Program-made: the position numbers and the translations under genes
Notes under the pieces: generated by a model
What the model was told of the DNA's origin: nothing
Seen by the model: only the letters and a program-made list of their open reading frames with translations
Databases searched by the model: none
Source of the DNA: Pseudocolwellia sp048296855
GTDB taxonomy: Bacteria; Pseudomonadota; Gammaproteobacteria; Enterobacterales; Alteromonadaceae
Strand: one strand, 5' to 3'
Assembly (NCBI GenBank): GCA_048296855.1
Contig: CP182631.1
DNA: 64,000 bases
In this document: piece after piece, positions 45,998-55,485 of the stretch
How positions within the stretch are numbered: the first letter of the stretch is position 1
Layout of the letters: each line of letters opens with the position of its first letter

Positions 45998-47218
45998 ATG
46001 TATTTTTACGCGGCTAGACAGCCCATTTTGGATCTAAACAAAAAATTATATGCTTACGAATTACTTTTTCGAGATAGCATTGATAATGTTTTTCCTGATG
46101 TTGATGGTGATGAAGCAACCAGTAAAATGGTTGAAGCTAGCAAGTTCAATATGGGTATATCTGAATTCACTTCAAACAAACCAGCCTTTATTAATTTTAC
46201 ACTTGAAACATTAAGTAAGGGTTATCCTGAAATGTTAACTACTGATGAAGTAGTTGTTGAAATTTTAGAAACAATAAAACCAGGAAAACGCTTATTAGCC
46301 TTATGTAAAGATCTATACGAAAAAGGATATACACTCGCACTTGACGATTATCAACATCAAGCTGTTTGGGCGCACTTTTATCCTTATATAAAAATAATCA
46401 AAATAGATTGGCAAATATCCACTGTTGATGAAATTAAAGAAGTTATTAGCGCAATAGAAAAATTCCCTCATATAAAGTTACTGGCTGAAAAAGTAGAAAC
46501 ATATGAAGAATATAACCAAGCCGTAGAGTTAGGCTGTGAATTATTTCAAGGGTTCTTTTTTGCAAAACCTGAAATGATAAAAACAAAAACATTATCACCT
46601 TCACAAATGGCAATGGCAGAGCTCCTTTACGAAACATCAAAACCTGATTTAGATTTAGTCAATATTACCTCTGTTTTTGAGCGTGACGTAACACTGTCTT
46701 ATAAACTCTTACGCTATGCTAACTCAGCTATTTTTAGAAGAAGAGCTGAAATATCTACCATTAAACAAGCTTTAGTAACCCTTGGATTAGTGGAGTTAAA
46801 ACGATTTATAGGGTTAATGTTTACCGCAAACGTAAATCCAGATAAACCTTCTGAGTTAATTAATTCAGCGATGGCACGAGCTAAGTTTTGTGAACTTGCC
46901 GCTGAGAATATAAAACATAATTTAGACAGTTCAATAGCTTTCTTAACAGGTTTACTTTCATTGATAGATGCAATACTTGATGAAGACATTGAAAGTGTTT
47001 TAGCCAAGCTACCACTAGCCCAAGAAATTAAAGATACATTACTAACAAAGCAAGGCGATATGGCCCAATTAATTCAATTGGTTGAATTTATAGAACATGC
47101 TCAATGGGATGAATCTGCAGCCACAATGGAAAAGCTAGGATTAACAAAAGATCAAACGGTGGAATATTACAACCAAGCACTCTCTTGGGCTGATGAGCAA
47201 AGTTTATTGGCTAGTTAA
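45998..47218 (+). CDS. EAL-like and HDOD domain signalling protein
   Basis: A 406-residue cytoplasmic protein of the YuxH type. The EAL-like domain (about 1-200) starts YFYAARQPILDLNKKLYAYE and has YELLFR in place of EAL and DDYQ in place of the DDFG motif, so it is unlikely to hydrolyse cyclic di-GMP. The HDOD domain (about 205-400) has LLYETSKPDLDLVNITSVFE and the core SYKLLRYANSA. Such proteins usually act as adaptors in signalling or motility control. AGGAG lies five bases before the ATG. It stands alone, with a strong terminator after it. Confidence 0.9.
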   Translation: MYFYAARQPILDLNKKLYAYELLFRDSIDNVFPDVDGDEATSKMVEASKFNMGISEFTSNKPAFINFTLETLSKGYPEMLTTDEVVVEILETIKPGKRLLALCKDLYEKGYTLALDDYQHQAVWAHFYPYIKIIKIDWQISTVDEIKEVISAIEKFPHIKLLAEKVETYEEYNQAVELGCELFQGFFFAKPEMIKTKTLSPSQMAMAELLYETSKPDLDLVNITSVFERDVTLSYKLLRYANSAIFRRRAEISTIKQALVTLGLVELKRFIGLMFTANVNPDKPSELINSAMARAKFCELAAENIKHNLDSSIAFLTGLLSLIDAILDEDIESVLAKLPLAQEIKDTLLTKQGDMAQLIQLVEFIEHAQWDESAATMEKLGLTKDQTVEYYNQALSWADEQSLLAS

Positions 47219-47246
47219 TATTAAAATCAAAGCATAAAATTATAAA

Positions 47247-47283
47247 AAAGGGCTCGTTAATTCATATTAACGAGCCCTTTTTT
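47247..47283 (+). terminator. bidirectional terminator between the EAL-HDOD gene and the GH3 gene
   Basis: A perfect 15-bp stem (47247-47261 with 47266-47280), loop TCAT, with T residues on the plus side and A residues before it, so it also serves the convergent GH3 gene. Confidence 0.9.
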
Positions 47284-47319
47284 AATAGCTTAAAAATATC
47301 AAAGTCAATTTACTAAAAA

Positions 47320-49893
47320 CTAACGGCAACTTATTGTTAAAGCATTTGTCTTAACGGGTTCAATCCTTATATTAGCTAAACCTAACGATACTTTACCTTG
47401 AGGCATTAACTTAAATGGAACCACTAAATCGCCCATTTTCATACCAGCTTTACTAAAGCAAGCTAAATCAATTGATACGGTTTCCCATGTATTCGGCGTT
47501 AATTGATTTAATGCCTCATTAATATCCATAGACGCACCACAGCTGCCCTCACCTTCGCACTCCATAGACAAAGCTAACCCTTGCGTAATTTTACCTGTAG
47601 TTCTCACCATAAATTTAAGTGCAGAACCTTGAGCTAAATCAGGTCGAAAATCTTCCCTGAAGCTACTTTTACTCGCAATCATAATACCTGCCTGTAGCGT
47701 TCCATCTAATTCAATTTGCATCGCATCTTCTTGAACAATACGATCTATCGTTCGGTATTTTAATCCCTCTAACGTATGTGAATTTGCATTCACTTCAACT
47801 TGCTTATTACCAGACAATAACCACAACAACCAAGGTTTGTGCATTGTTCCGGTGTATATTCCTCGAGTAATCGTTTCTGAAGTGTTCCACTCAAACGTTT
47901 CATTTAAATGATCAGCTAACACATTTTTATCGCCGTAGCTCAAACCAAAGCCATAGGGTAGTAACGGATCATAAATAGCATCATGCCTATTAACGGCTGT
48001 TTGATTAGGTAATTTAGGCCAAGAAAATGAAAGCTTCCCAGTAAAGTCATATTGAATATTATCGTCTGTTGACTTTAATATAACATCAGCAACCCCTTGC
48101 CCTTCTGAGCCCGGTAACCAAATAGCGACAAAAGCGTCTGAGGCGTTTATTTCTGCATTTACCCACATAGGTCTGCCACTAATAAATAACGCAACAACAG
48201 GTATTCCCTTTGATTGAAATGACTTCAGTAAGGCTAAGTCTTGTTTTTCACCTAACTGAAACTCAAGATTTGCTCTATCTCCATGGCCTTCTGCATAAGG
48301 ATCTTCTCCAAAAACAACAACTGCAACATCGGGTTTTTGTGAATATTGCCCATCAATACTTAATGTAGTTGTGCCCCCCGCTGCTTTTACTTGCTCTGCA
48401 ATTCCTTGATAAATAGAAGTTCCGCCTGGGAACTCAGCATTGGTATTTTGTGTACCTTGCCAAGTTACCGTCCAACCACCTGATTGTTTGGTAATATTAT
48501 TGGCTCCGTCTCCTGCCACTAAAATATGTTGCTTAGGAGAAAGGGGTAAAATATTATTTTTATTTTTTAACAACACTAAAGACTGACGCACAGCATCTCG
48601 AGCTACCGCTCTATGCTCTTTCGCACCTATTAACTCTGTTTTTCCAGACAATGCTCTATTAGCTGGGCTAGGTTTATCAAATAAGCCTGCTCTTAATTTA
48701 ACGCGTAAAATACGGCTAACCGCATCGTCAACACGAGAAACTAGAATTTCACCTGCTTTAACTTGAGCAATCGTATTTTCAAGCAAAGGCTTCCATGCAG
48801 AAGTAGGTACCATAAATATATCTAACCCTGCATTTACAGCTTGAGCACAACTTTCATTTGAGCAACCTTTGACTTGTCCGTGGCCATTCCAGTCACCCAC
48901 AACAAAGCCGTCGAAGCCCATTTTTTCTTTTAAAACATCATTCAATAAATACTTGCTGCCATGATTTTTTTCACCGTGCCAACTATTAAAAGAAGCCATC
49001 ACAGACTGAGACCCAGCAGATAATCCCCCCATATAACCTTGCGCGTGAAGTTTGAAAAGATCTTCTTCTGAATCAATATTATCACCTTGATCATCTCCGC
49101 CAACGGTTCCGCCATCACCTAAAAAATGTTTAACGGTACTAATAACCCGATTATCTCCTAGAAAGTCTTTATCCGCATGGCCTTGCAAACCTTTAACGAT
49201 AGACGCAGCATATGTTTTCACTATGTCAGGATCTTCAGAATAACCTTCGTAAGTTCTTCCCCAACGATCATCACGTACTACAGCAACTGTTGGTGCAAAC
49301 ACCCAATCAATGCCCGTTACCATAACTTCTTTAGCTGTGATTGCAGCAATTTTTTCGATTAAATCAGGGTTATTAGCAGCACCTAAACCAATATTATGTG
49401 GAAACAAAGTAGCGCCAATAACATTGTTATGGCCGTGTACAGCATCAGTCCCCCACATGGTTGGAATATTAATACCATCTAAACTGTCATCTACTGACGC
49501 TTGATACATATCCTCTGCAAGCTTTATCCAATCATTTGGTGTTGAATGTTTGTTACCATTTGGGAAAGAGCCGCCGCCATTTAAATACGAACCAAAGCCA
49601 TATTTACGCATATCGTCAACGGTAATATCTCTAATTTCAGGTTGTATCATCTGAGCAACTTTTTGCTCTAACGTCATACTATCCACTAAAGCTTTTACTT
49701 TACGCTCTAATTCAGGATCGGTTTTCACTTCGTATGCTAATTTTGGCCAAAGCTGATTGTTATTCTGTTCAAGCGCACCTTTAATCTGCTTTGATGATTG
49801 CTCTTCAATTTTGTTATGTTCAACGCTATTACACCCCTGAATAAGGAATAATAAGGTAAAACTTAACGCTAATGTTGAATTATATTTTTTCAT
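47320..49893 (-). CDS. GH3 exo-beta-glucosidase lipoprotein (ExoP-like)
   Basis: An 857-residue glycoside hydrolase anchored as a lipoprotein: the signal peptide ends in LFLIQGCNS (Cys about 21). The GH3 N-terminal barrel holds GTDAVHGHNNVIGATLFPHN and the nucleophile Asp in FVVGDWNGHG near residue 334. The GH3 C-terminal domain has FGEDPYAEGHGDRA with the usual acid/base region. The final about 170 residues form the extra beta-sandwich found in Pseudoalteromonas ExoP. It should release glucose from the ends of beta-glucans outside or in the periplasm. It is divergent from the GH1 gene with a LacI-type operator between. Confidence 0.93.
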   Translation of the reverse strand: MKKYNSTLALSFTLLFLIQGCNSVEHNKIEEQSSKQIKGALEQNNNQLWPKLAYEVKTDPELERKVKALVDSMTLEQKVAQMIQPEIRDITVDDMRKYGFGSYLNGGGSFPNGNKHSTPNDWIKLAEDMYQASVDDSLDGINIPTMWGTDAVHGHNNVIGATLFPHNIGLGAANNPDLIEKIAAITAKEVMVTGIDWVFAPTVAVVRDDRWGRTYEGYSEDPDIVKTYAASIVKGLQGHADKDFLGDNRVISTVKHFLGDGGTVGGDDQGDNIDSEEDLFKLHAQGYMGGLSAGSQSVMASFNSWHGEKNHGSKYLLNDVLKEKMGFDGFVVGDWNGHGQVKGCSNESCAQAVNAGLDIFMVPTSAWKPLLENTIAQVKAGEILVSRVDDAVSRILRVKLRAGLFDKPSPANRALSGKTELIGAKEHRAVARDAVRQSLVLLKNKNNILPLSPKQHILVAGDGANNITKQSGGWTVTWQGTQNTNAEFPGGTSIYQGIAEQVKAAGGTTTLSIDGQYSQKPDVAVVVFGEDPYAEGHGDRANLEFQLGEKQDLALLKSFQSKGIPVVALFISGRPMWVNAEINASDAFVAIWLPGSEGQGVADVILKSTDDNIQYDFTGKLSFSWPKLPNQTAVNRHDAIYDPLLPYGFGLSYGDKNVLADHLNETFEWNTSETITRGIYTGTMHKPWLLWLLSGNKQVEVNANSHTLEGLKYRTIDRIVQEDAMQIELDGTLQAGIMIASKSSFREDFRPDLAQGSALKFMVRTTGKITQGLALSMECEGEGSCGASMDINEALNQLTPNTWETVSIDLACFSKAGMKMGDLVVPFKLMPQGKVSLGLANIRIEPVKTNALTISCR

Positions 49894-50087
49894 AAAGAAA
49901 CCCAGAATATTTAGAAAATATTATTGTGTTTATTCGCCTATTTATATAAATAGACGAACAAGCGCCATATAAATATTTTCTTTAAAAAACAGTTATTAAT
50001 CGTTATAAATAAAAAGAAAAATAAAGACTTACTTCAAACTCAAACAAATAGTAAATAATTTGTAGATAGCGTATTAAATAAAACTTA

Positions 50088-50116
50088 TTGACCTTTTAGG
50101 TATAAAACACTAACCT
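50088..50116 (+). promoter_or_regulatory. probable promoter of the GH1-symporter genes
   Basis: TTGACC and TAACCT with 17 bases between. The -35 is good and the -10 moderate. The LacI-type operator begins four bases after it, where a bound repressor would block initiation. Confidence 0.5.
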
Positions 50117-50119
50117 AAA

Positions 50120-50133
50120 TGTAAGCGCTTTCA
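50120..50133. promoter_or_regulatory. LacI-family operator
   Basis: TGTAAGCGCTTTCA is a near-perfect palindrome with the central CG typical of LacI/GalR operators (consensus WGWAARCGYTTWCW). The LacI-type regulator encoded at 53360 is the obvious candidate to bind it and to control both divergent hydrolase genes. Confidence 0.8.
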
Positions 50134-50242
50134 TAGTGGTATTTTAAATAATAGCAATTTTGATAAATCGTTAAAATATTGAATCACTAATATTCAATAA
50201 AAATTACAGAACTAAATTCTTCTACTATTTCTTGGACGTAAA

Positions 50243-51571
50243 ATGAGAAAACTATCTTTACCCGTAAATTCTAAAATGCTTACACCTTCGTTTACCTTTG
50301 GTGTAGCAACAGCTTCATTTCAAATAGAAGGAGGTATCGATTCAAGATTGCCCTGTATTTGGGACACATTCTGTGCAACCCCAAATAAAGTAGCTGACGG
50401 CTCTAATGGTGCAACCGCTTGCGATCATTATAATTTATGGGAAGATGATTTAGATTTAATTGAATCTTTAGGTGTAGATGCATACCGATTTTCAATTTCT
50501 TGGCCCAGAGTTATGCATAAAAATGGGGAATTAAATCAAGAAGGTGTTAATTATTACCTGAATATTTTAGAACGCTTAAAGCAAAAAAACATCAAAGCGT
50601 TTGTAACGCTATATCATTGGGATTTACCGCAACACCTTGAAGATAATGGCGGTTGGCTAAACCGTGAAACAGCTTTCGAATTTGCTGACTATACAGATAA
50701 AATAACACAAGCTATCGGCCATAAGGTTCACTCTTTTGCGACCCTAAACGAACCCTTTTGTAGTGCCTATTTAGGCTATGAAATTGGCGTACATGCCCCG
50801 GGTAAAATGGGGCAAGGGAACGGAAGAAAAGCAGCACATCATTTATTATTAGGCCATGGTTTAGCTATGGAAAAACTCAACAAAAACTGCCCTCATGCTC
50901 TTAACGGCATTGTACTTAATTTTACGCCTTGCTATCCCGCTAGCGAAAAAGAAGAAGATATTAAAGTGACTCAGTTCGCTGACGACTACTTTAATCAATG
51001 GTACGCAAAGCCAATATTTGATGGTGAATATCCGGAAATATTACACGAATTACCTGAAGAAAATCGTCCAGAAATATTAGCCGGAGACATGGAGATAATT
51101 TCTCATCCAATTGATTTCTTGGGTATTAATTTTTATACGCGTGCTATATACAAAGCTGACGACACTGAACATTTTATTCAATTAGCTCCACCATCACCTA
51201 GAACTGATATTGGTTGGGAAGTATATCCACAAGCACTCAACAAACTACTTACATCACTTAATGAAACCTATAAACTGCCACCTGTTTACATCACCGAAAA
51301 CGGTGCTGCTATGGCTGATATAATGGAAAACGGCCAAGTAAATGATTTTGATAGAGTTAACTATTACCAACAACATTTAACCGTGGTAGATCAAGCAATT
51401 AAAAATGGTATCACCATTGACGGTTATTTTGCTTGGAGTTTAATGGATAATTTTGAATGGGCAGAAGGTTACTTAAAACGCTTTGGTATTGTTCATGTTG
51501 ACTATGAAACACAAAAAAGAACCATTAAAGCTAGCGGACATGCCTTTAAATATTTGATATCTAATAGATAG
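50243..51571 (+). CDS. GH1 beta-glucosidase
   Basis: A 442-residue cytoplasmic enzyme of the usual GH1 length with no signal peptide. The acid/base is E170 in TLNEPF and the nucleophile E352 in ITENGAA. The N-terminal FTFGVATASFQIEGG signature is also present. It should hydrolyse cellobiose, laminaribiose or similar beta-glucosides brought in by the symporter encoded 88 bases downstream. The GH3 enzyme outside and GH1 inside form a usual two-stage pathway. Confidence 0.96.
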   Translation: MRKLSLPVNSKMLTPSFTFGVATASFQIEGGIDSRLPCIWDTFCATPNKVADGSNGATACDHYNLWEDDLDLIESLGVDAYRFSISWPRVMHKNGELNQEGVNYYLNILERLKQKNIKAFVTLYHWDLPQHLEDNGGWLNRETAFEFADYTDKITQAIGHKVHSFATLNEPFCSAYLGYEIGVHAPGKMGQGNGRKAAHHLLLGHGLAMEKLNKNCPHALNGIVLNFTPCYPASEKEEDIKVTQFADDYFNQWYAKPIFDGEYPEILHELPEENRPEILAGDMEIISHPIDFLGINFYTRAIYKADDTEHFIQLAPPSPRTDIGWEVYPQALNKLLTSLNETYKLPPVYITENGAAMADIMENGQVNDFDRVNYYQQHLTVVDQAIKNGITIDGYFAWSLMDNFEWAEGYLKRFGIVHVDYETQKRTIKASGHAFKYLISNR

Positions 51572-51603
51572 TTAAAAAGTTAAATTATTATCCGTAATCA
51601 GAT

Positions 51604-51626
51604 ACGATGAAGTTAATATTCATCGT
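51604..51626 (+). other. hairpin between GH1 and symporter genes
   Basis: Perfect 8-bp stem ACGATGAA with TTCATCGT and seven-base loop. Lacking a T run, it is more likely an mRNA processing or stability element, or an operator, than a terminator. Confidence 0.4.
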
Positions 51627-51659
51627 TTACCATAAACTAACAATAATAAGATAATCAAT

Positions 51660-53186
51660 ATGACCAAACTGCCATTCTATGAAAAAGTCGGTTACGCCAT
51701 GGGAGATGCTGCTGCTAATTTAGTGTGGCGTGGAGCGTTAGCTTACTTAGCCGTATTTTATACCGACACGTTTGGAATCACCGCCGCCGCCGCCGCCATG
51801 CTATTTTTAGTGGTTAGATTATCTGACGGAGTTACGGATATTGTAATGGGCATGATCGCCGACAGAACAAACACGCGTTGGGGTAAATTTAGACCTTGGA
51901 TTTTATGGTCTACTCCCGTTCTTGGCTTATTTATGGTGCTATGTTTTACCACACCGAACTTTAGCGATAATGGCAAACTAGTTTATGCCTACTTTACCTA
52001 CATAGGTTTAACCTTAGCTTACACATTAAACAACGTGCCCTACTCTGCCTTGATGGGTGTGATGACAGACAGCGATACAGAAAGAACAAGCTTATCGGGC
52101 TTCAGATTTGCTGGAGCATTTTTAGGAGGCCTTTTAGTGATGGGATTTCTGCCTGATTTAGTCGCTTACTTTGGTAATGGCAACGATGCTCAAGGCTATC
52201 AATATACTATGTACGTATTTGCATCGTTACTTATTGCTTTAATGGTGATTACATTTGCAACAACAAAAGAGCGCGTAGAAGCTCCGGTTGATCCAAACTC
52301 TAATTTAAAAACAGAGCTTTGGGATTTAACCAAAAACCTACCTTTTATTATTTTACCCTTATTATCAATGACCTTATTTTTTTACTATCGCGAAATATAC
52401 AGCGGTATATTCTTCGTTGTTGTAATGACAGCTATGGCTATTTTTATCAAAAAACTCGTCAAAAACACACCTGAAAACATGACAGGAACTCAGCGCGACA
52501 TGGTTGATTTGTTAACCAACAAACCTTGGTTAATTCTTCTTGGTATGGGATTCTTAACTATGATGTTTAATGGCATAAAATACGGTGTAATCGCCTACTA
52601 TTTTAAATACCATGTAGGTGACGAACTTATGGCAGGTCAGTACTTTGTTGCTTTGCTTATTGTTTCTATTTTAGGTGCTTTAGCCACAGAACACTTATCT
52701 AAATGGCTGGGTAAAAAGAAGGTATTTATTATCTCACTCATACTGAGCGGCCTTTTAACAGGCGCTTTTTATTGGGTACCACAAGGCAATGTTACCGCTA
52801 TTTTTGTTTTAGGTTGTTCCGCTGAATTTTTCGCCGCTATGATGCCAACGTTATTTTTTACTATGCTAGGTGATTCAGCCGATTACTCTGAATGGAAAAA
52901 CAAAAGAAGAGCCACTGGATTAATTTATTCCGCGGGTACTTTTGTACAAAAAACAGGTGGTGGTTTTGCCGGAGCGTTAGTATTAGTTGTACTGGCGAGT
53001 TACGGCTATAACGGTATGGATGCATCAACAATTGATCAGTCTTTACCTGGCATGCAATTATTAATGAGTTGGATCCCCGCCAGTTTTGCTTTTATTGCTG
53101 CAGGACTTATGGTTTTATATCCATTAACAAGTCAGCAAAATGCATTAATTGGTTCTGATCTAATGCAACGTAGAGTAGAAAACTAA
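51660..53186 (+). CDS. GPH-family glycoside:cation symporter
   Basis: A 508-residue inner-membrane transporter with about twelve helices, related to MelB. Signatures include EKVGYAMGDAAANLVWRG at the start, the LSDGVTDIVMGMIADRTNTRWGKFRPW loop, noted by DIVMGMIADRTNTRWGKF, and YSEWKNKRRATGLIYSAGTF near residue 420. The context points to beta-glucosides as substrate. It is slightly longer than MelB because of an insert near residues 215-275. Confidence 0.93.
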   Translation: MTKLPFYEKVGYAMGDAAANLVWRGALAYLAVFYTDTFGITAAAAAMLFLVVRLSDGVTDIVMGMIADRTNTRWGKFRPWILWSTPVLGLFMVLCFTTPNFSDNGKLVYAYFTYIGLTLAYTLNNVPYSALMGVMTDSDTERTSLSGFRFAGAFLGGLLVMGFLPDLVAYFGNGNDAQGYQYTMYVFASLLIALMVITFATTKERVEAPVDPNSNLKTELWDLTKNLPFIILPLLSMTLFFYYREIYSGIFFVVVMTAMAIFIKKLVKNTPENMTGTQRDMVDLLTNKPWLILLGMGFLTMMFNGIKYGVIAYYFKYHVGDELMAGQYFVALLIVSILGALATEHLSKWLGKKKVFIISLILSGLLTGAFYWVPQGNVTAIFVLGCSAEFFAAMMPTLFFTMLGDSADYSEWKNKRRATGLIYSAGTFVQKTGGGFAGALVLVVLASYGYNGMDASTIDQSLPGMQLLMSWIPASFAFIAAGLMVLYPLTSQQNALIGSDLMQRRVEN

Positions 53187-53359
53187 AGAGATAAACTTTT
53201 TAGTCTACTGACCTCTTTAAGAAGAATCATGATAAAATATAAAAATTAATTTATAACCTATTTTTAACATGTCACCTAACGTAAAATAGACACTTAAATA
53301 ACATTATTGTATAAAAATAGTTTACCCCGAACAGGGGTTAATAATAACAATGGATAATC

Positions 53360-54361
53360 ATGGCAACTATTTACCAAGTTTCTGAACTTGCAGGTGTATC
53401 ATTAGCAACCGTATCTCGTGTTTTAAATAAAAATACCCGCGTTAGTGATAAAACACGTGAGAAAGTTGAGAATGCCATGAATGAATTAGGCTATCGACCT
53501 AACTCTATCGCTCAATCTCTTGCATCCAATCGCTCAAACAGCGTTGGTATCCTTGTCGCTGAACTGCACGGCCCTATTTTTGGTCATATGATGGCAGGGG
53601 TAGAATCTGAATTAAGAGCTGCAGGTAAACACGTTATTATTACCACCGGTCACAGTGAAGAAGAAAAAGAAAAAGACGGTATAGAATTTTTACTCAGTAG
53701 AAATTGCGATGCACTTGTTTTGCATGTTGAGGCTGTTTCAGATGAGTTCTTAATCGAATTAAGTAAAGGTAAAGTACCTGTTTATTTAATGAGCCGTTAC
53801 GTAAATGAACTAAAAGATCACTGCATTAGTATAGATAACCGCTTAGGTGGTTATTTAGCAACTCAAGCCGTTTTAGCGCAAGGTCACACCGAGATTGCGT
53901 ACATTACAGGTCACCAATATAAAGCCGACTCTGTTAATCGTCTTATTGGCCATAAAAAAGCATTAGCTGAAAAAAATATAACTTTTGATGAAAACCTATT
54001 TTTTGTGGGCGACTACAAAGAAACAGGCGGAAGCGCAGGATTAAAACACTTTATTGATAATAAACGATCATTTTCAGCTTTAGTTTGCGCCAACGATGAA
54101 ATGGCATCAGGTGCCATGAAATATGCACGAGAGCATGGTTATGAACTCCCTGAAGACTTATCAATAATGGGCTTTGATAATGTTATTTTTGCTAACTATT
54201 TATATCCTAAATTAACCACCATTGATAATCCCGTAAACGAGATGGGAAAGATGGCGGCTAAGTTAGTCCTTAAAACCGTGTATAACCAGAAAAATATTGA
54301 GATTCAAAATATCTTTGAACCTAAAGTTATTATGCGTAAGTCTGTTATTAAATATAAATAA
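53360..54361 (+). CDS. LacI-family transcriptional repressor
   Basis: A 333-residue regulator. The helix-turn-helix is IYQVSELAGVSLATVSRVLN (residues 4-23), followed by the hinge helix SIAQSLASNRS and the periplasmic-binding-like sugar domain. It ends the beta-glucoside gene run and probably represses it through the operator at 50120-50133. The sugar that releases it is likely a breakdown product of the substrate, unproven here. Confidence 0.93.
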   Translation: MATIYQVSELAGVSLATVSRVLNKNTRVSDKTREKVENAMNELGYRPNSIAQSLASNRSNSVGILVAELHGPIFGHMMAGVESELRAAGKHVIITTGHSEEEKEKDGIEFLLSRNCDALVLHVEAVSDEFLIELSKGKVPVYLMSRYVNELKDHCISIDNRLGGYLATQAVLAQGHTEIAYITGHQYKADSVNRLIGHKKALAEKNITFDENLFFVGDYKETGGSAGLKHFIDNKRSFSALVCANDEMASGAMKYAREHGYELPEDLSIMGFDNVIFANYLYPKLTTIDNPVNEMGKMAAKLVLKTVYNQKNIEIQNIFEPKVIMRKSVIKYK

Positions 54362-54510
54362 CACTCATTAAAGTGATGTATCCCCCTTCAGTGCACGGCA
54401 TCTGAGCAGTTCATTGTCAAAAATATATTTTTATCAAGCCTTATTCAATTTAACCTGACTCCTACATGAATGTAACGCATGACGTTGAACGCAAGATCTG
54501 TTATTGCGAC

Positions 54511-54537
54511 CAATCACAATAACCAATTGATCATTTA
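54511..54537. repeat. 27-base sequence shared with 20598-20624
   Basis: One mismatch in 27 bases. It lies directly beyond the stop codon of the AraC-type gene. Just upstream (54450-54490) is TTAACCTGACTCC and CCTACATGAATGTA, which recall parts of the repeat families elsewhere in the window. Confidence 0.55.
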
Positions 54538-54539
54538 TC

Positions 54540-55349
54540 TTATCTCACAGGATGTTTTAGCTTACATGGAGGCTTCCCATTTACACCTACATAAGCTCGA
54601 TAAAACGAAGAATAATCCCCAAAGCCTACATCTAATGCAGCATTCAACAGCGATAAATTTGGTTTAGATCTAATAGCGGCTTCAATCGCATTGAGCCGTA
54701 ATTGAGTCCTATAAGCCGTCATTGTTACCCCTACTTCACGCTTAAACACTTGACCTAAATGAGTATTACTCGCCCCAGCTTGATCCGCTACTTGTGCAAT
54801 AGTTAATGTTAGATCATTTCGCATTAGCCTTAATGCTCTTGCAACTGCAGGGTGTGCAGTTAAAGTTGTAGTATGCTGAGCTTGCTTCCAATGCTGATGC
54901 ATACGATACAACCACCAACCTAGCCCAATATTTAGTGCATCCGCATCATGAGTATTAATTAATATATCCGACAAAGATACCAATTCATCTAAAGCTACTT
55001 CAGATAAACGTCGTGGTATATGAGAAGAGTCTCCATATTCCTCTGGGTGTAAGGGAGGAGACATTAATAACGATGGTGAAATTGCTGCAACAATCATATC
55101 AGCGTCATCATCCTCTTTTACCAAAAAATGTGCATCTGCCGCCCGCGCTAAAAGCAAAGTACCTCGACCTAAAACAATCAATTCACCATTGATAAAATAC
55201 TGTATCTGCCCAGTCAGACCAATAAAAATATTTAATTCTGGAATACGTCTAGGGGCAGGATCAAATAATCGTCTAGTGCTACGTCGCCATATACGACCTC
55301 GCTCATCAGGTGCTAAGAGAGGAATTAATGGAGGCGGATTATTAATCAA
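54540..55349 (-). CDS. AraC-family transcriptional regulator
   Basis: A 269-residue regulator with an N-terminal cupin-like sensing domain (GQIQYFINGELIVLGRGTLL) and two helix-turn-helices at the end (LTIAQVADQAGASNTHLGQV and LLNAALDVGFGDYSSFYRAY). The TTG start has AAGGAAT six bases before it. The protein is richer in Arg, Pro and Ala than its neighbours, possibly from a different source. It is divergent from the dioxygenase gene and likely controls it and the NHL-propeller gene. Its ligand is unknown. Confidence 0.9.
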   Translation of the reverse strand: MINNPPPLIPLLAPDERGRIWRRSTRRLFDPAPRRIPELNIFIGLTGQIQYFINGELIVLGRGTLLLARAADAHFLVKEDDDADMIVAAISPSLLMSPPLHPEEYGDSSHIPRRLSEVALDELVSLSDILINTHDADALNIGLGWWLYRMHQHWKQAQHTTTLTAHPAVARALRLMRNDLTLTIAQVADQAGASNTHLGQVFKREVGVTMTAYRTQLRLNAIEAAIRSKPNLSLLNAALDVGFGDYSSFYRAYVGVNGKPPCKLKHPVR

Positions 55350-55485
55350 CAGATATTCCTTATATAGAAAAACGCAATGATATACATGTAAAACGCAAAT
55401 AATACGGGGTTATTCTCTGATATTGTACACTTAAAAGCAATATAACCAATATAACTAAACAAAACCAAATTTAAGGAAAACTAAA

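Larger units (their letters stand above)
49894..50242. other. 349-base divergent gap between GH3 and GH1 genes
   Basis: AT-rich regulatory region. It contains a LacI-type operator (50120-50133) and a plausible promoter for the GH1 gene (50088-50116). No coding frame was seen. Confidence 0.65.

Noticed and set aside
54479..54667. Short plus-strand frame overlapping the AraC gene end
   Set aside because: It overlaps the well-supported helix-turn-helix coding region on the other strand and has no ribosome site.
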